Of a stretch of DNA of 46,519 nt, positions 35,892-43,704 are shown piece by piece (position 1 is the first letter of the stretch; each line of letters starts with the position of its first letter). The DNA is from Bdellovibrionaceae bacterium UBA2316 (GTDB lineage Bacteria; Bdellovibrionota; Bdellovibrionia; Bdellovibrionales; Bdellovibrionaceae): the NCBI GenBank assembly GCA_002345205.1, contig DDVI01000072.1:56129-102647 (forward strand), in the 5' to 3' direction. The notes under the pieces were generated by a model, which was not told where the DNA came from, ran no database searches, and saw nothing but the letters and a program-made list of their open reading frames with translations. The position numbers and the translations under genes are program-made.

Positions 35892-35918
35892 AAAAGGATC
35901 TTCGAAGAAGATCCTTTT
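35892..35918. repeat. Perfect 12-bp hairpin upstream of fni
   Basis: AAAAGGATCTTC (35892-35903) and GAAGATCCTTTT (35907-35918) pair perfectly around a GAA loop. It has the shape of a bidirectional terminator with an A-tract on one side and a T-tract on the other. It lies about 20 bp before the fni start, so on the minus strand it falls in the fni leader. Confidence 0.7.
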
Positions 35919-35940
35919 AATAATTTTTCTACTTCTTCAT

Positions 35941-36008
35941 TAATCACCCAACCAAGGGTGATTAAAAAGGTCGAAATCGAGACCGACCGACGAGTTCGGC
36001 CTTTTTAA
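35941..36008 (-). terminator. Overlapping hairpins ending rpmI-rplT
   Basis: TAATCACCC (35941-35949) pairs with GGGTGATTA (35956-35964). Next to it TTAAAAAGG (35962-35970) can pair with CCTTTTTAA (36000-36008) around a GC-rich inner stem. On the minus strand the second hairpin ends in CCTTTTTAAT, a plausible terminator 13 bp after the rplT stop. The two structures share bases at 35962-35964, so they may compete. Confidence 0.65.
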
Positions 36009-36021
36009 GCGCCCGCTCGGA

Positions 36022-36369
36022 CTACTTGATTGCGTGTTTGCAAAGTGTTGTGAATCCAGCTGGATCGTTGATCGCCATTTCAGCTAGATTTTTACGATTC
36101 ACTTCTACACCCGCTTTGATTAATCCACCGATTAGACGAGAGTAAGTAGTTCCATTCAAACGCGCACCTGCATTGATGCGTTGATTCCAAAGCGTGCGGA
36201 ATGCACGTTTGTTCATCTTACGACCTTTGAACATGTACGCCATCGCACGGTCTACTTTTTCAGTAGCGTGGATGAATGAACGAGAGCCGGCTGAGTAAAA
36301 GCCTTTTGCTCTTTTTAAAACCTTTTTGTGTCTTGCTTTATTTGTTTTACCTGATTTTACGCGTGGCAT
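36022..36369 (-). CDS. rplT: Large-subunit ribosomal protein L20
   Basis: L20 binds 23S rRNA early in 50S assembly and often represses its own operon. The 115-residue basic protein starts MPRVKSGKTNKARHKKVLKRAKGF and contains FRTLWNQRINAGARLNG, both L20 hallmarks. It follows rpmI with a 9-bp gap and a GGAG box before the ATG at 36369. Downstream are hairpins and then the mevalonate operon. Confidence 0.98.
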   Translation of the reverse strand: MPRVKSGKTNKARHKKVLKRAKGFYSAGSRSFIHATEKVDRAMAYMFKGRKMNKRAFRTLWNQRINAGARLNGTTYSRLIGGLIKAGVEVNRKNLAEMAINDPAGFTTLCKHAIK

Positions 36370-36378
36370 GTCGGCTCC

Positions 36379-36570
36379 TTAGAATACCAATGTTCGGCTA
36401 GTTTGGTACATGTTAGCTGAATGAACATAAGTCACGTCGCCTAAATGTCGTTTTGTTTTAGATTTCATGTGAGAGTTTAAGTGGCGCATTCCAACTTGTT
36501 TGCGCTTAACTTTACCGCTTGGAGTAAGACGCATGCGTTTCTTAGCTCCTGAGTGTGTTTTCTGTTTCAT
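36379..36570 (-). CDS. rpmI: Large-subunit ribosomal protein L35
   Basis: This is a 63-residue basic ribosomal protein with the L35 signature KTHSGAKKRMRLTPSGKVKRK near the start. An AAAGGT box precedes the ATG at 36570. In most bacteria rpmI directly follows infC; here infC lies more than 6 kb away, so rpmI-rplT must have its own promoter in the roughly 125 bp before the gene. Confidence 0.97.
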   Translation of the reverse strand: MKQKTHSGAKKRMRLTPSGKVKRKQVGMRHLNSHMKSKTKRHLGDVTYVHSANMYQTSRTLVF

Positions 36571-36594
36571 TGTATACCTTTCTCAAACGAGGCG

Positions 36595-36615
36595 TCGATT
36601 TTAGAATAAAATCGA
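36595..36615 (-). promoter_or_regulatory. Leader hairpin before rpmI
   Basis: TCGATTTTA (36595-36603) and TAAAATCGA (36607-36615) pair perfectly around a 3-nt loop, 25 bp upstream of the rpmI start. It could be part of an L20-responsive autoregulatory leader, as known for rpmI-rplT in other bacteria, but I cannot see the rRNA-like L20 site. The identity is inference. Confidence 0.35.
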
Positions 36616-36697
36616 ACTTTTGGGCCAGCTTGGTGATCCCTGTTTCTAATAAATGTGACGTGGAATGTCCAGGATTTATTTCAGGAAAATGAAGGGT

Positions 36698-38719
36698 TTA
36701 CAGCTTAACATTTTTGCATTCAGGGCCTACGTACGCCTGAGGATGAACGATACATTTTGTCTGCAACTTCAAGACCTTAAGAACGGCACAGTCTAAACGC
36801 ACATGCCAGTGGTTACCGTGAGCCGTATCCTCTACGATAAGTTTGGTCAAAATTTTAGCAGCGGGCGAGGTCGTATCCGTTTTAGAGATCAAATCCCCGG
36901 CTTTAAGCGCCTGCTTACACATTTCATTCTTGACGTTACGGTTCACATAAATAACTTCGATCGGCGTGATTTCATGGGCCGCTTTGATCAAACGCCACTG
37001 TTCCGCCGCCAGGAAGCCACTATGAGTATAGCCACCCTTATCAGGAACATCTATACGATTCATAATAAGCTTAGGATTACGAGATAAATACGATAAATCG
37101 ATATCCAATCCAGTTTTGTGGCTCGCATGACTACCGATTGGTCCACCATTTTTGGCGGCGGTATCAGCTACTGATAAAATCACACCCGTTACGTTTTCAC
37201 GCAGCCACTCGCCTAAATTTACTACCAATTCAACCATATCGTAGGTTCCATAGTGACGCTTCTTAGTCGGCCATAACACTTCAAAACCAGCATTAGGGCC
37301 CAGTTTCTGAGCGGCCTCAAGAATACTATTCGACTGTGTCAGATAAACCATTTTTTTAACATCAGCTAACCATTTACCGGTATTTGGTTTACCCCACGCC
37401 TGGTCAACTGGACGTGAGCCATCAATCGGCGGCGGCACCACAACCGGAGGCTTAGGCGCCGGTATTGGAGCTGGCACTCCCGGTTTAAGATCAGGAGTCG
37501 GCTTCGGTGTCGGCAACGGTTTCGGATTCGGTTTCGGATTCGGTGTCGGCGACGGTTTCGGATTCGGTGTCGGCGACGGTTTCGGATTCGGTGTCGGCGA
37601 CGGCTTCGGGTTCGGTGTTGGCTTCGGCGTCGGTGTCGGTGTCGGCGGCGGATTCGGTGCCGGAGTCGTCCCTTGCGGCACCGTCGGTTTTTGATCATCA
37701 AAGTCCGGCATTGGCGGCAGTTGCTGTCCATCTTTTTCTGGAATTTTCTCTTCACCCGTTAATTTCGGAACGGCTTTGATTTTCTTTTGTGATTTAAAAA
37801 ATGTTTTCTTTTGCTCTTCAACTTCTTTGCTTACGTCCGGGTATAACGTCGCAACGTCATCAATACTTGGTTCAGCAAAATAGTATGGCAGTTCTTCAAC
37901 AGCATTAGGATCCGAACCTTCAAGCAGACCTTTCTTCTGCGCTTTTTCGTAGTCAGATAGATTTTCTTCAGGAACGTTTTCAAAAATAGGATCTGGAATT
38001 AAATCTGGAGTATTCTCTGTTTTCTTAATTTCATTATAGAGAATGTCTTTTGAAATCAACTGATCCGTATAGAATGTATCTTGGTGACGGTAGTAAAAGT
38101 CGATTGTTAACCGACGACAGAAATCCGCCGAGTTTTCCGGTTTATTCAATTCATCAACGGAGGCACTAACTGAACACACTGCTTTCGCTCGAAATAAATC
38201 TTTGATCGAAGATTTATCATCTTTAATTTGTAGCGGAATCTCGCCGTTACCTATTGGACCCAGCAAAACGAACGCGAATGGATTCCCATCATTGAAAACT
38301 ACATCGCCTTTTACTTCGAGTTGATTCGTTACCGAATCAAAATGGTGGGACACTTTGCTGAATTTTAATTTTCCGCGAATTAATTTTAGAGTTTTATTGC
38401 TTGACCCTTGTCCCATCGGCATCGAATCAATGACTTGTTCTTTTGTCAAACCGGGAACTTCTTTAACCCGAAAGAAATCACCTACGTCGTCATACTTGGT
38501 GGGAATTTCTTGAACCCATAAATCAGATACGGCAGCTAGGGGTTCCTTCTTTGAACCATCGCCGGACTTTGCAGGGTCAGCACTATCACCAGCGGCAGGC
38601 GCTGTTTCTAAAGCTTTGATTGTTTCTGCATCTAATGTTTTAAAATTACGACCACAAGCCACTAGGTAAGCTAGAGTAAGGACGTATACCAGATATTTAG
38701 CTCGGCTTAAGTGACTCAA
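36698..38719 (-). CDS. Proline-rich lipoprotein with MepA-type murein endopeptidase domain
   Basis: This is a 673-residue lipoprotein (lipobox LVAC, Cys22). The C-terminal third matches penicillin-insensitive murein endopeptidase (peptidase M74), a metalloenzyme that cuts D-Ala-mDAP cross-links in peptidoglycan. The metal motifs are SHASHKTGLDIDL near 530-545 and HGNHWHVRLDC near 633-643. E. coli MepA is about 274 residues with a plain signal peptide. Here a 330-residue N-terminal region of unknown function and a Pro-rich linker (about 350-430, PNPKPSPT repeats) are added, which would hold the enzyme away from the membrane. The start is TTG at 38719, after GAGGAG. It is divergent from the cytochrome gene and lies within the interrupted infC-rpmI cluster. 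Confidence 0.9.
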   Translation of the reverse strand: MSHLSRAKYLVYVLTLAYLVACGRNFKTLDAETIKALETAPAAGDSADPAKSGDGSKKEPLAAVSDLWVQEIPTKYDDVGDFFRVKEVPGLTKEQVIDSMPMGQGSSNKTLKLIRGKLKFSKVSHHFDSVTNQLEVKGDVVFNDGNPFAFVLLGPIGNGEIPLQIKDDKSSIKDLFRAKAVCSVSASVDELNKPENSADFCRRLTIDFYYRHQDTFYTDQLISKDILYNEIKKTENTPDLIPDPIFENVPEENLSDYEKAQKKGLLEGSDPNAVEELPYYFAEPSIDDVATLYPDVSKEVEEQKKTFFKSQKKIKAVPKLTGEEKIPEKDGQQLPPMPDFDDQKPTVPQGTTPAPNPPPTPTPTPKPTPNPKPSPTPNPKPSPTPNPKPSPTPNPKPNPKPLPTPKPTPDLKPGVPAPIPAPKPPVVVPPPIDGSRPVDQAWGKPNTGKWLADVKKMVYLTQSNSILEAAQKLGPNAGFEVLWPTKKRHYGTYDMVELVVNLGEWLRENVTGVILSVADTAAKNGGPIGSHASHKTGLDIDLSYLSRNPKLIMNRIDVPDKGGYTHSGFLAAEQWRLIKAAHEITPIEVIYVNRNVKNEMCKQALKAGDLISKTDTTSPAAKILTKLIVEDTAHGNHWHVRLDCAVLKVLKLQTKCIVHPQAYVGPECKNVKL
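37530..37625 (-). repeat. 24-bp tandem repeats in the Pro-rich linker
   Basis: Three exact 24-bp copies (37530-37553, 37554-37577, 37578-37601) and one degenerate copy (37602-37625) encode PNPKPSPT-type octapeptides. Related but less regular proline codons extend on both sides. The identical copies mark a site likely to expand and contract by slippage. Confidence 0.85.
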
Positions 38720-38973
38720 AACAAACGCTCCTCATGAGAGTGACACTATCTTATACAGAGATAATGCAGTTCTCATACCTAGGGATTAAAACTATTTAAC
38801 AATAGAATTGATTTTAACTGCAATTTATTCGCATTCAGAAAAAAAAGCGAGCCAATTTCAGTTAAACTGTATAGCGGTAATTGTCACTCGCCCGTTAGAA
38901 TTCTATCAAAGACATATAAAATCGCCCTCTTCTTGGTATTAATGTTGTTTATATCGATGAAATCGGAGCTGAC
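38720..38973. other. Divergent promoter region
   Basis: This 254-bp AT-rich gap separates two divergent genes and must hold both promoters. A TATAAG lies about 30 bp upstream of the MepA-like start on the minus strand, without a clear -35. CGGAG precedes the GTG at 38974. I see no small gene in it. Confidence 0.4.
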
Positions 38974-41517
38974 GTGGGTTCAAAATCAGGTTTAGTTATC
39001 ATCGCTATAGCCATTGCATTATTTCAATCTAAATCCTATGGATTGGAGCTTACTCCCGAAGCCAAACTCAGAAAAATAAGCTACCAAATGCGTGGTTTCC
39101 CACCAACTCCTCAAGAGTTTGCCGCTCTAGAGAAAGCAAAAGAATCAGCTTCCAGCTTAAATATTTTTTTCAGAGGTAAAGTCGAAGACTACTATAAGTC
39201 GCCATGGACTGCATCGAAATTGACTGAGCGACTATTTGAAGACTGGCGCATAGAAAACCCAGGAACACCGCTGAACGAAGCTTTAATAGATCAAAAAGAT
39301 TCCGTGATACATCTTAACTATCCTCCGTCTTCTGCAAATGACACTGCATTAATTAAAGTGATGCAAACGGCTCTTGCGAATGGCGATTCTTGGGATCAAA
39401 TTCTAATTTCAAACTCATTTTTAAAAGTTACAGAAATATCTTCGACGATCCAAAAGATCCGTCAAGTTTACGAGTCCTATGGCCAATCTCGGATAAAGGC
39501 ATTCAAGGATTCTGCCATTTCTGCTGGTAAAAAAATGGACACAACTGAAGAAATTCAGGCGGTATTAGATGCCTATTTAAAGGAAAACCCCTTAGACTCC
39601 CCAACTCAAAATTCGATATTCACATCAAATAGCCCCACGCCGTTTGTGCGTAACTCGCACTTAGACATGAAGCTAACTATATTAATTCTTCAGGGGGCTT
39701 TAGAATTTGGCTCAACCAAATACAACGACCTTGTTGCTCACCTTCGCCAAGTAAAAGACTTAAATTATTATTCGTCACAAATTACATCTAGCCAATTCAT
39801 TCCACCTAATCAAACCGCAGCTACGATTGCGAACGCTAGCAATAAAGAATTGCCTCAAATGATTTTTAGCCTGAACGATGTATCGTCAAGATATAAAAAA
39901 ACAATCTATAGCAAGGCCGCAGCATTCTTTAGAATCTATTTATGCGATGATATGCAACCAGTCGCTTTACCTAACGGCGGATCGAAAAGCCAAGAGGCCT
40001 TCAAATACATTCATAACCCCCAATCGGCAGTGAGCACCTCTAGCGCAGCAGCGGTCGGCGATGCGCCGCCCCCACCCCAATCAGCTACCGTTTCAAATGT
40101 AAAACCACAGCATGTTCAACAGCAGTGTTTAGGTTGCCACATAAAGCTCGACCCGATGGAATCCATTTTCAATAAAAAATTTGATCGTTTATCCTTTACA
40201 GCGACCGGACCAAAGCAATCGGTGTTCAACTTTTCGTACGATGACTACAATGGACGTACGATCACCATTTCCGCTAAAAACGTCGACGAATTACCGGCTT
40301 TGATTTCAAAACAACCTCAATACATTCGCTGCCAAAGCGAGAAATTCTGGAATTGGTTAATTGGAACCGATGTCCCTCTGAGTCCAAAGCAACGAGATGA
40401 GCTAGAAAAGGTTTACGTTGTGAATGAATCTAAGCCGCTAGAAATCATCAAATACCTAACAAGCTTAAAACTGTTTTCATCGGACTCATTTTTATCAGAA
40501 CCTAAACAGTTTAATAATGTTCGTCCCATTTTTCAAAAATGCCATGGATGCCACAAGTCCGATCCAACAATCCCGTCGCTTTTAGAAATTCCATTTAATT
40601 TCAACCGCACTACGCAAGCGGAAAAAATAGCTGACCATTCAGAGATTTTAACAAGCGTAGTTAAATTAACTAATATTCTAGGCGATCAAAAAGGAATCAA
40701 GATGCCTACTAAAGATGCCGGTTGGAAAATTTCAGATACAGAACGTAGCACTTTGATTAAATGGATTGCGGATGGCGCTAAAGATGAAAATGGGATCGAC
40801 ACAATTACCACTGAACAAAAAAATAAAATTCTAGCTCCAGCGAAACCAGGAATTATGGACATCGCAAATCGGCCTAGCCTGTTGGTTCCAACCTTGCGTC
40901 CGACATGGCAGCGTCTGCTTACCTACAGCGAGCTAATCAAAACTCTGCCATTAAAAATCGATTCTTCGGGCAGCAATCCTTCAACCTGCGCTAGCGAACT
41001 TTTAAGTAAAAAATATATGCTAGGCCACCCGGATTTATACACAGCCCGCCCCGTTTCTGAACTGCTCGATAATGCGTATCGTGAATCGTATCGCAAGTGT
41101 ATCGTTCGCTTATTAAAACAATCACAAACTTTATTCGCTACTAATTTACCCCCTAATTTGACGGAACTTGGCGTTTTGAATAACCCGGCCGTTCCGCTTA
41201 GAATGCAATCCACTGGCTTGTACTCCCTAGCTATACAGATCGCCAAAGAAACACCGTCAGAAAATCTGTATAGCATCATTTCGAAATTGAAATGGAGCGA
41301 TCTAAACGAAGGACAAAAACTAAAAATAGTACAACAACAGATCGACTTCGTAGTTGGACCAAATATAAATCATATCGAAACAGAAATTGATCTTGCGAAA
41401 AATATAGTGAAGGCAGTTGATCGCGTCACCGCTAATCAATCTAAAAATGAACTAATTTCTGCGTCTTACTTCTCGCTGTACTACATCCTTAACTCTAACT
41501 CTTTCCTGGTATACTGA
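38974..41517 (+). CDS. Exported di-heme cytochrome with DUF1549-like N-terminus
   Basis: This is an 847-residue exported protein. A signal peptide covers about 1-23 (IAIAIALFQSKSYG). The next block, LRKISYQMRGFPPTPQEFAAL, resembles the DUF1549 opening seen in planctomycete cytochromes. Two heme c motifs are present: CLGCH (Cys385, Cys388, His389) and CHGCH (Cys523, Cys526, His527). The second lies in a PSCyt-like domain (FQKCHGCHKSDPTIPSLL, then KMPTKDAGWKISDTERSTLIKWIADGA). The start is GTG at 38974, after CGGAG. It stops 7 bp before a DUF1501 gene. In other phyla DUF1549/cytochrome genes are routinely paired with DUF1501 genes. A periplasmic redox role is likely, but the substrate is unknown. 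Confidence 0.82.
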   Translation: MGSKSGLVIIAIAIALFQSKSYGLELTPEAKLRKISYQMRGFPPTPQEFAALEKAKESASSLNIFFRGKVEDYYKSPWTASKLTERLFEDWRIENPGTPLNEALIDQKDSVIHLNYPPSSANDTALIKVMQTALANGDSWDQILISNSFLKVTEISSTIQKIRQVYESYGQSRIKAFKDSAISAGKKMDTTEEIQAVLDAYLKENPLDSPTQNSIFTSNSPTPFVRNSHLDMKLTILILQGALEFGSTKYNDLVAHLRQVKDLNYYSSQITSSQFIPPNQTAATIANASNKELPQMIFSLNDVSSRYKKTIYSKAAAFFRIYLCDDMQPVALPNGGSKSQEAFKYIHNPQSAVSTSSAAAVGDAPPPPQSATVSNVKPQHVQQQCLGCHIKLDPMESIFNKKFDRLSFTATGPKQSVFNFSYDDYNGRTITISAKNVDELPALISKQPQYIRCQSEKFWNWLIGTDVPLSPKQRDELEKVYVVNESKPLEIIKYLTSLKLFSSDSFLSEPKQFNNVRPIFQKCHGCHKSDPTIPSLLEIPFNFNRTTQAEKIADHSEILTSVVKLTNILGDQKGIKMPTKDAGWKISDTERSTLIKWIADGAKDENGIDTITTEQKNKILAPAKPGIMDIANRPSLLVPTLRPTWQRLLTYSELIKTLPLKIDSSGSNPSTCASELLSKKYMLGHPDLYTARPVSELLDNAYRESYRKCIVRLLKQSQTLFATNLPPNLTELGVLNNPAVPLRMQSTGLYSLAIQIAKETPSENLYSIISKLKWSDLNEGQKLKIVQQQIDFVVGPNINHIETEIDLAKNIVKAVDRVTANQSKNELISASYFSLYYILNSNSFLVY

Positions 41518-41524
41518 GTATTCT

Positions 41525-42874
41525 ATGATGAAAAATATGGATAGACGTCAATTTATTCAAGCCGCTATTAACTCGGGACTTCTATTTTCGTTAAGTTCCA
41601 TCCTACCCAAACCAGCACTAGCCCAGCAAGACCCTGGTGCAGAAAAGTTATTACTTGTATTGCGATTCAATGGCGCTTGGGACACTTTAATGGCGATGGA
41701 TGCACGAACGAAAGAATATTTAAATGCCGCTAATTTTTCCACATCGGAGTTCTTAGCTTTCGATGATCGCACTTCGATCAAACAATATAAAGACGCGCAA
41801 CTGGGAATCAGCATGAAGCCATTATTTGAATATCTAGACGATATTTGCATTATTAACGGCGTAATGATGAATATGAAATCAAGTGCACACGAAACAAATC
41901 GTGAGTACATGTCGTCAGGAAATTTATTGACGGGCACTACGTTTTTCCCCTTTGCCCTTGCACAGGCTATTCAGCAGCCAGACTTCCGAATTGGTTACCA
42001 CATGGAATACGAAACATTACATAGTGGCAATTATGCAAACATAGCCCCTACAAAGAATTTAAATTCGTTCACTGAGTCAGTCGATGACCCTTTTGAGAGC
42101 GTTCTGGACGATGAAACTACCGCGGCTTCTATGCAAAAGCGCGTGATCTCACAGACACGTAAAGACAAAGATACCATCGTTATCTTAAACAAATTGATAG
42201 ATATGACAAAGACTTCGTTAGTTACTAACAATTCTCAAATTCAGCAGGCGTCCTTAGCGCTTGCTGGATTAGGCTCCGGCTACCTAAAGATGGCCCAAGT
42301 GGACATGACAAGAGATAGTGACCTTGACACTCACTTTGATCATCAATCGACTCACAAAACTAAACTAACGGAAGGTTTTGATCATTTAGCAAAAATGATC
42401 AAGTTTATGAAAGAGACTCCGTATCGATTAGATCCGTCGTCGCAAAAAACCCTGTTCGATATGATCACAGTAGTTGTAACTAGTGAATTTGCTCGCACAG
42501 CCTACCCTGAAAACGAATTAGGCACGGCTCATAATCAATACACGAATTCCTGTTTATTGTTTGGCGGAAACGTAAATGGAGGAACTTTGATTGGCAGGTC
42601 ACACATCTATAAAAAATCAGAGCTTAGTCTTCCAAACAGCGAAATGACTAATGGCCTCTACCACGCGACACCGTTTAACTTTTACACTCAAAAACCGATG
42701 ACAAAAGAAGAGCATTCTTCGACAGCAATAGAAACTTTCGGAACATGTAAAGGAAACAAGTGCTTCGACTATATTTATCCAGAAACTATCTGGCGGACCG
42801 TTGCGCAGAATTTTGGAGCAAACTCGGTTAGCACATTTTCAGCTGGGCCAGTTTTAAAAAACCTGTTCAAGTAA
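41525..42874 (+). CDS. DUF1501 protein, Tat-exported
   Basis: The 449-residue protein has a twin-arginine signal (DRRQFIQAAINSGLLF, cleavage near ALA-QQ), so it is probably folded, perhaps with a cofactor, before export. The body matches DUF1501, a family with an alkaline-phosphatase-like fold: VLRFNGAWDTLMAMD near 44-58, VVTSEFARTAYPENELGTAHNQY near 320-345, then FGGNVNGGTLIGRS. No function is established for the family. It follows the di-heme cytochrome by 7 bp and is followed by a terminator, so the two form a compact operon. I infer that the two proteins work together in the periplasm. Confidence 0.88.
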   Translation: MMKNMDRRQFIQAAINSGLLFSLSSILPKPALAQQDPGAEKLLLVLRFNGAWDTLMAMDARTKEYLNAANFSTSEFLAFDDRTSIKQYKDAQLGISMKPLFEYLDDICIINGVMMNMKSSAHETNREYMSSGNLLTGTTFFPFALAQAIQQPDFRIGYHMEYETLHSGNYANIAPTKNLNSFTESVDDPFESVLDDETTAASMQKRVISQTRKDKDTIVILNKLIDMTKTSLVTNNSQIQQASLALAGLGSGYLKMAQVDMTRDSDLDTHFDHQSTHKTKLTEGFDHLAKMIKFMKETPYRLDPSSQKTLFDMITVVVTSEFARTAYPENELGTAHNQYTNSCLLFGGNVNGGTLIGRSHIYKKSELSLPNSEMTNGLYHATPFNFYTQKPMTKEEHSSTAIETFGTCKGNKCFDYIYPETIWRTVAQNFGANSVSTFSAGPVLKNLFK

Positions 42875-42898
42875 GGACTATTTTACACAAGCCAAAAA

Positions 42899-42922
42899 AA
42901 AAGGAGGCTTTCGCCTCCTTTT
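42899..42922. terminator. Bidirectional terminator between DUF1501 and infC
   Basis: AAAAGGAGGC (42899-42908) and GCCTCCTTTT (42913-42922) pair perfectly around TTTC. An A-tract precedes it and T-rich sequence follows. It ends the DUF1501 operon (+) and the thrS-infC unit (-). Confidence 0.9.
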
Positions 42923-42946
42923 CATCTTTATTTATAATCTTTAGAT

Positions 42947-43624
42947 TTACTCTTGATCGTCAGCTTCGTCACCGTCGTCTTCATCTTTCTTAGACTTAGC
43001 ATCGCCCGGAGTGACTTTCTTAGGGTGTTTCTTTTCATATTCTTTGATTTTAGCTGGATCTGGAGCTAGCAACGTATACATTTGCTTACCTTCAAATCTT
43101 GGTGTCGTTTCAACCATCGCTAAATCGTCAACGAATGCGATCGCTTTTCTCATTAACTCCATACCGAATTCTTGATGGGCTAATTCACGACCTAAGAAAC
43201 GCATATTAATTTTAACTTTATCGCCCTCCAACAAGAAGCTGCGAGCGTGTTTCATTTTAGTTTCGAAATCATGGATATCCGTACGCGGGCGTAACTGAAT
43301 TTCTTTGATCACGATAACCGTTTGCTTCTTACGAGACGCCGCTTGTTTCTTTTTATTCTCGTATTTCCATTTGCCGTAATCCATGATTTTACATGTTGGT
43401 GGCGTCGCAGTTGGAGCGATTTCTAACAAGTCCAGGCCTTTTTCTTCAGCAATACGGATAGCTTCAGGTACGGTCATCACGCCAAGCATCTGCCCCTCAT
43501 CATCGATTACTCGAATTTGCGGAGCACGGATCTCGCGGTTAACACGAAGACTGTCTTTATCGTCTTTTTTCTTAAAACGATCGCCACCTTTTGAGAAATT
43601 GCCTCTGTTTTCGAACTTATTAAT
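42947..43624 (-). CDS. infC: Translation initiation factor IF-3 (AUU start)
   Basis: IF-3 keeps 30S and 50S subunits apart and checks the initiator tRNA-start codon pairing. Reading from the first ATG (43489) would give a protein missing most of the N-terminal domain. In the same frame the sequence runs upstream as RVNREIRAPQIRVIDDEGQMLGVM, the usual IF-3 N-domain. The best start is ATT at 43624-43622, with GGAGG six bases upstream, giving 225 residues. An AUU start is also used by E. coli infC, where it lets IF-3 repress its own translation. Both IF-3 domains are complete. The C-terminus has an acidic tail (SKKDEDDGDEADDQE). It lies 69 bp after thrS. Confidence 0.93.
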   Translation of the reverse strand: MNKFENRGNFSKGGDRFKKKDDKDSLRVNREIRAPQIRVIDDEGQMLGVMTVPEAIRIAEEKGLDLLEIAPTATPPTCKIMDYGKWKYENKKKQAASRKKQTVIVIKEIQLRPRTDIHDFETKMKHARSFLLEGDKVKINMRFLGRELAHQEFGMELMRKAIAFVDDLAMVETTPRFEGKQMYTLLAPDPAKIKEYEKKHPKKVTPGDAKSKKDEDDGDEADDQE

Positions 43625-43663
43625 GGGAAACCTCCGATTAAAATATTTTAAGCCTTAATTACG

Positions 43664-43704
43664 ACGAAGCTAAGCCTCGAAGTTTGTACGAAGCTAAGCC
43701 TCGA
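43664..43704. repeat. 17-bp direct repeat at the thrS 3' end
   Basis: ACGAAGCTAAGCCTCGA occurs at 43664-43680 and again at 43688-43704, with a 24-bp period. The second copy contains the thrS stop codon and last codons (IEA). It looks like a recent small duplication of the thrS end into the thrS-infC gap. Confidence 0.75.

Noticed and set aside
37530..37625. CRISPR array
   Set aside because: The repeats are directly adjacent without spacers and lie in a coding region.
37507..37779. Plus-strand open frame rich in Ser, Val and Ala
   Set aside because: It is the antisense reading of the proline-rich tandem repeat in the MepA-like lipoprotein; the regular codons keep it open and it has no ribosome-binding site.
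42947..43489. infC beginning at the ATG at 43489
   Set aside because: It would delete most of the IF-3 N-domain that is encoded in frame upstream, and a GGAGG box lies before the ATT at 43624.
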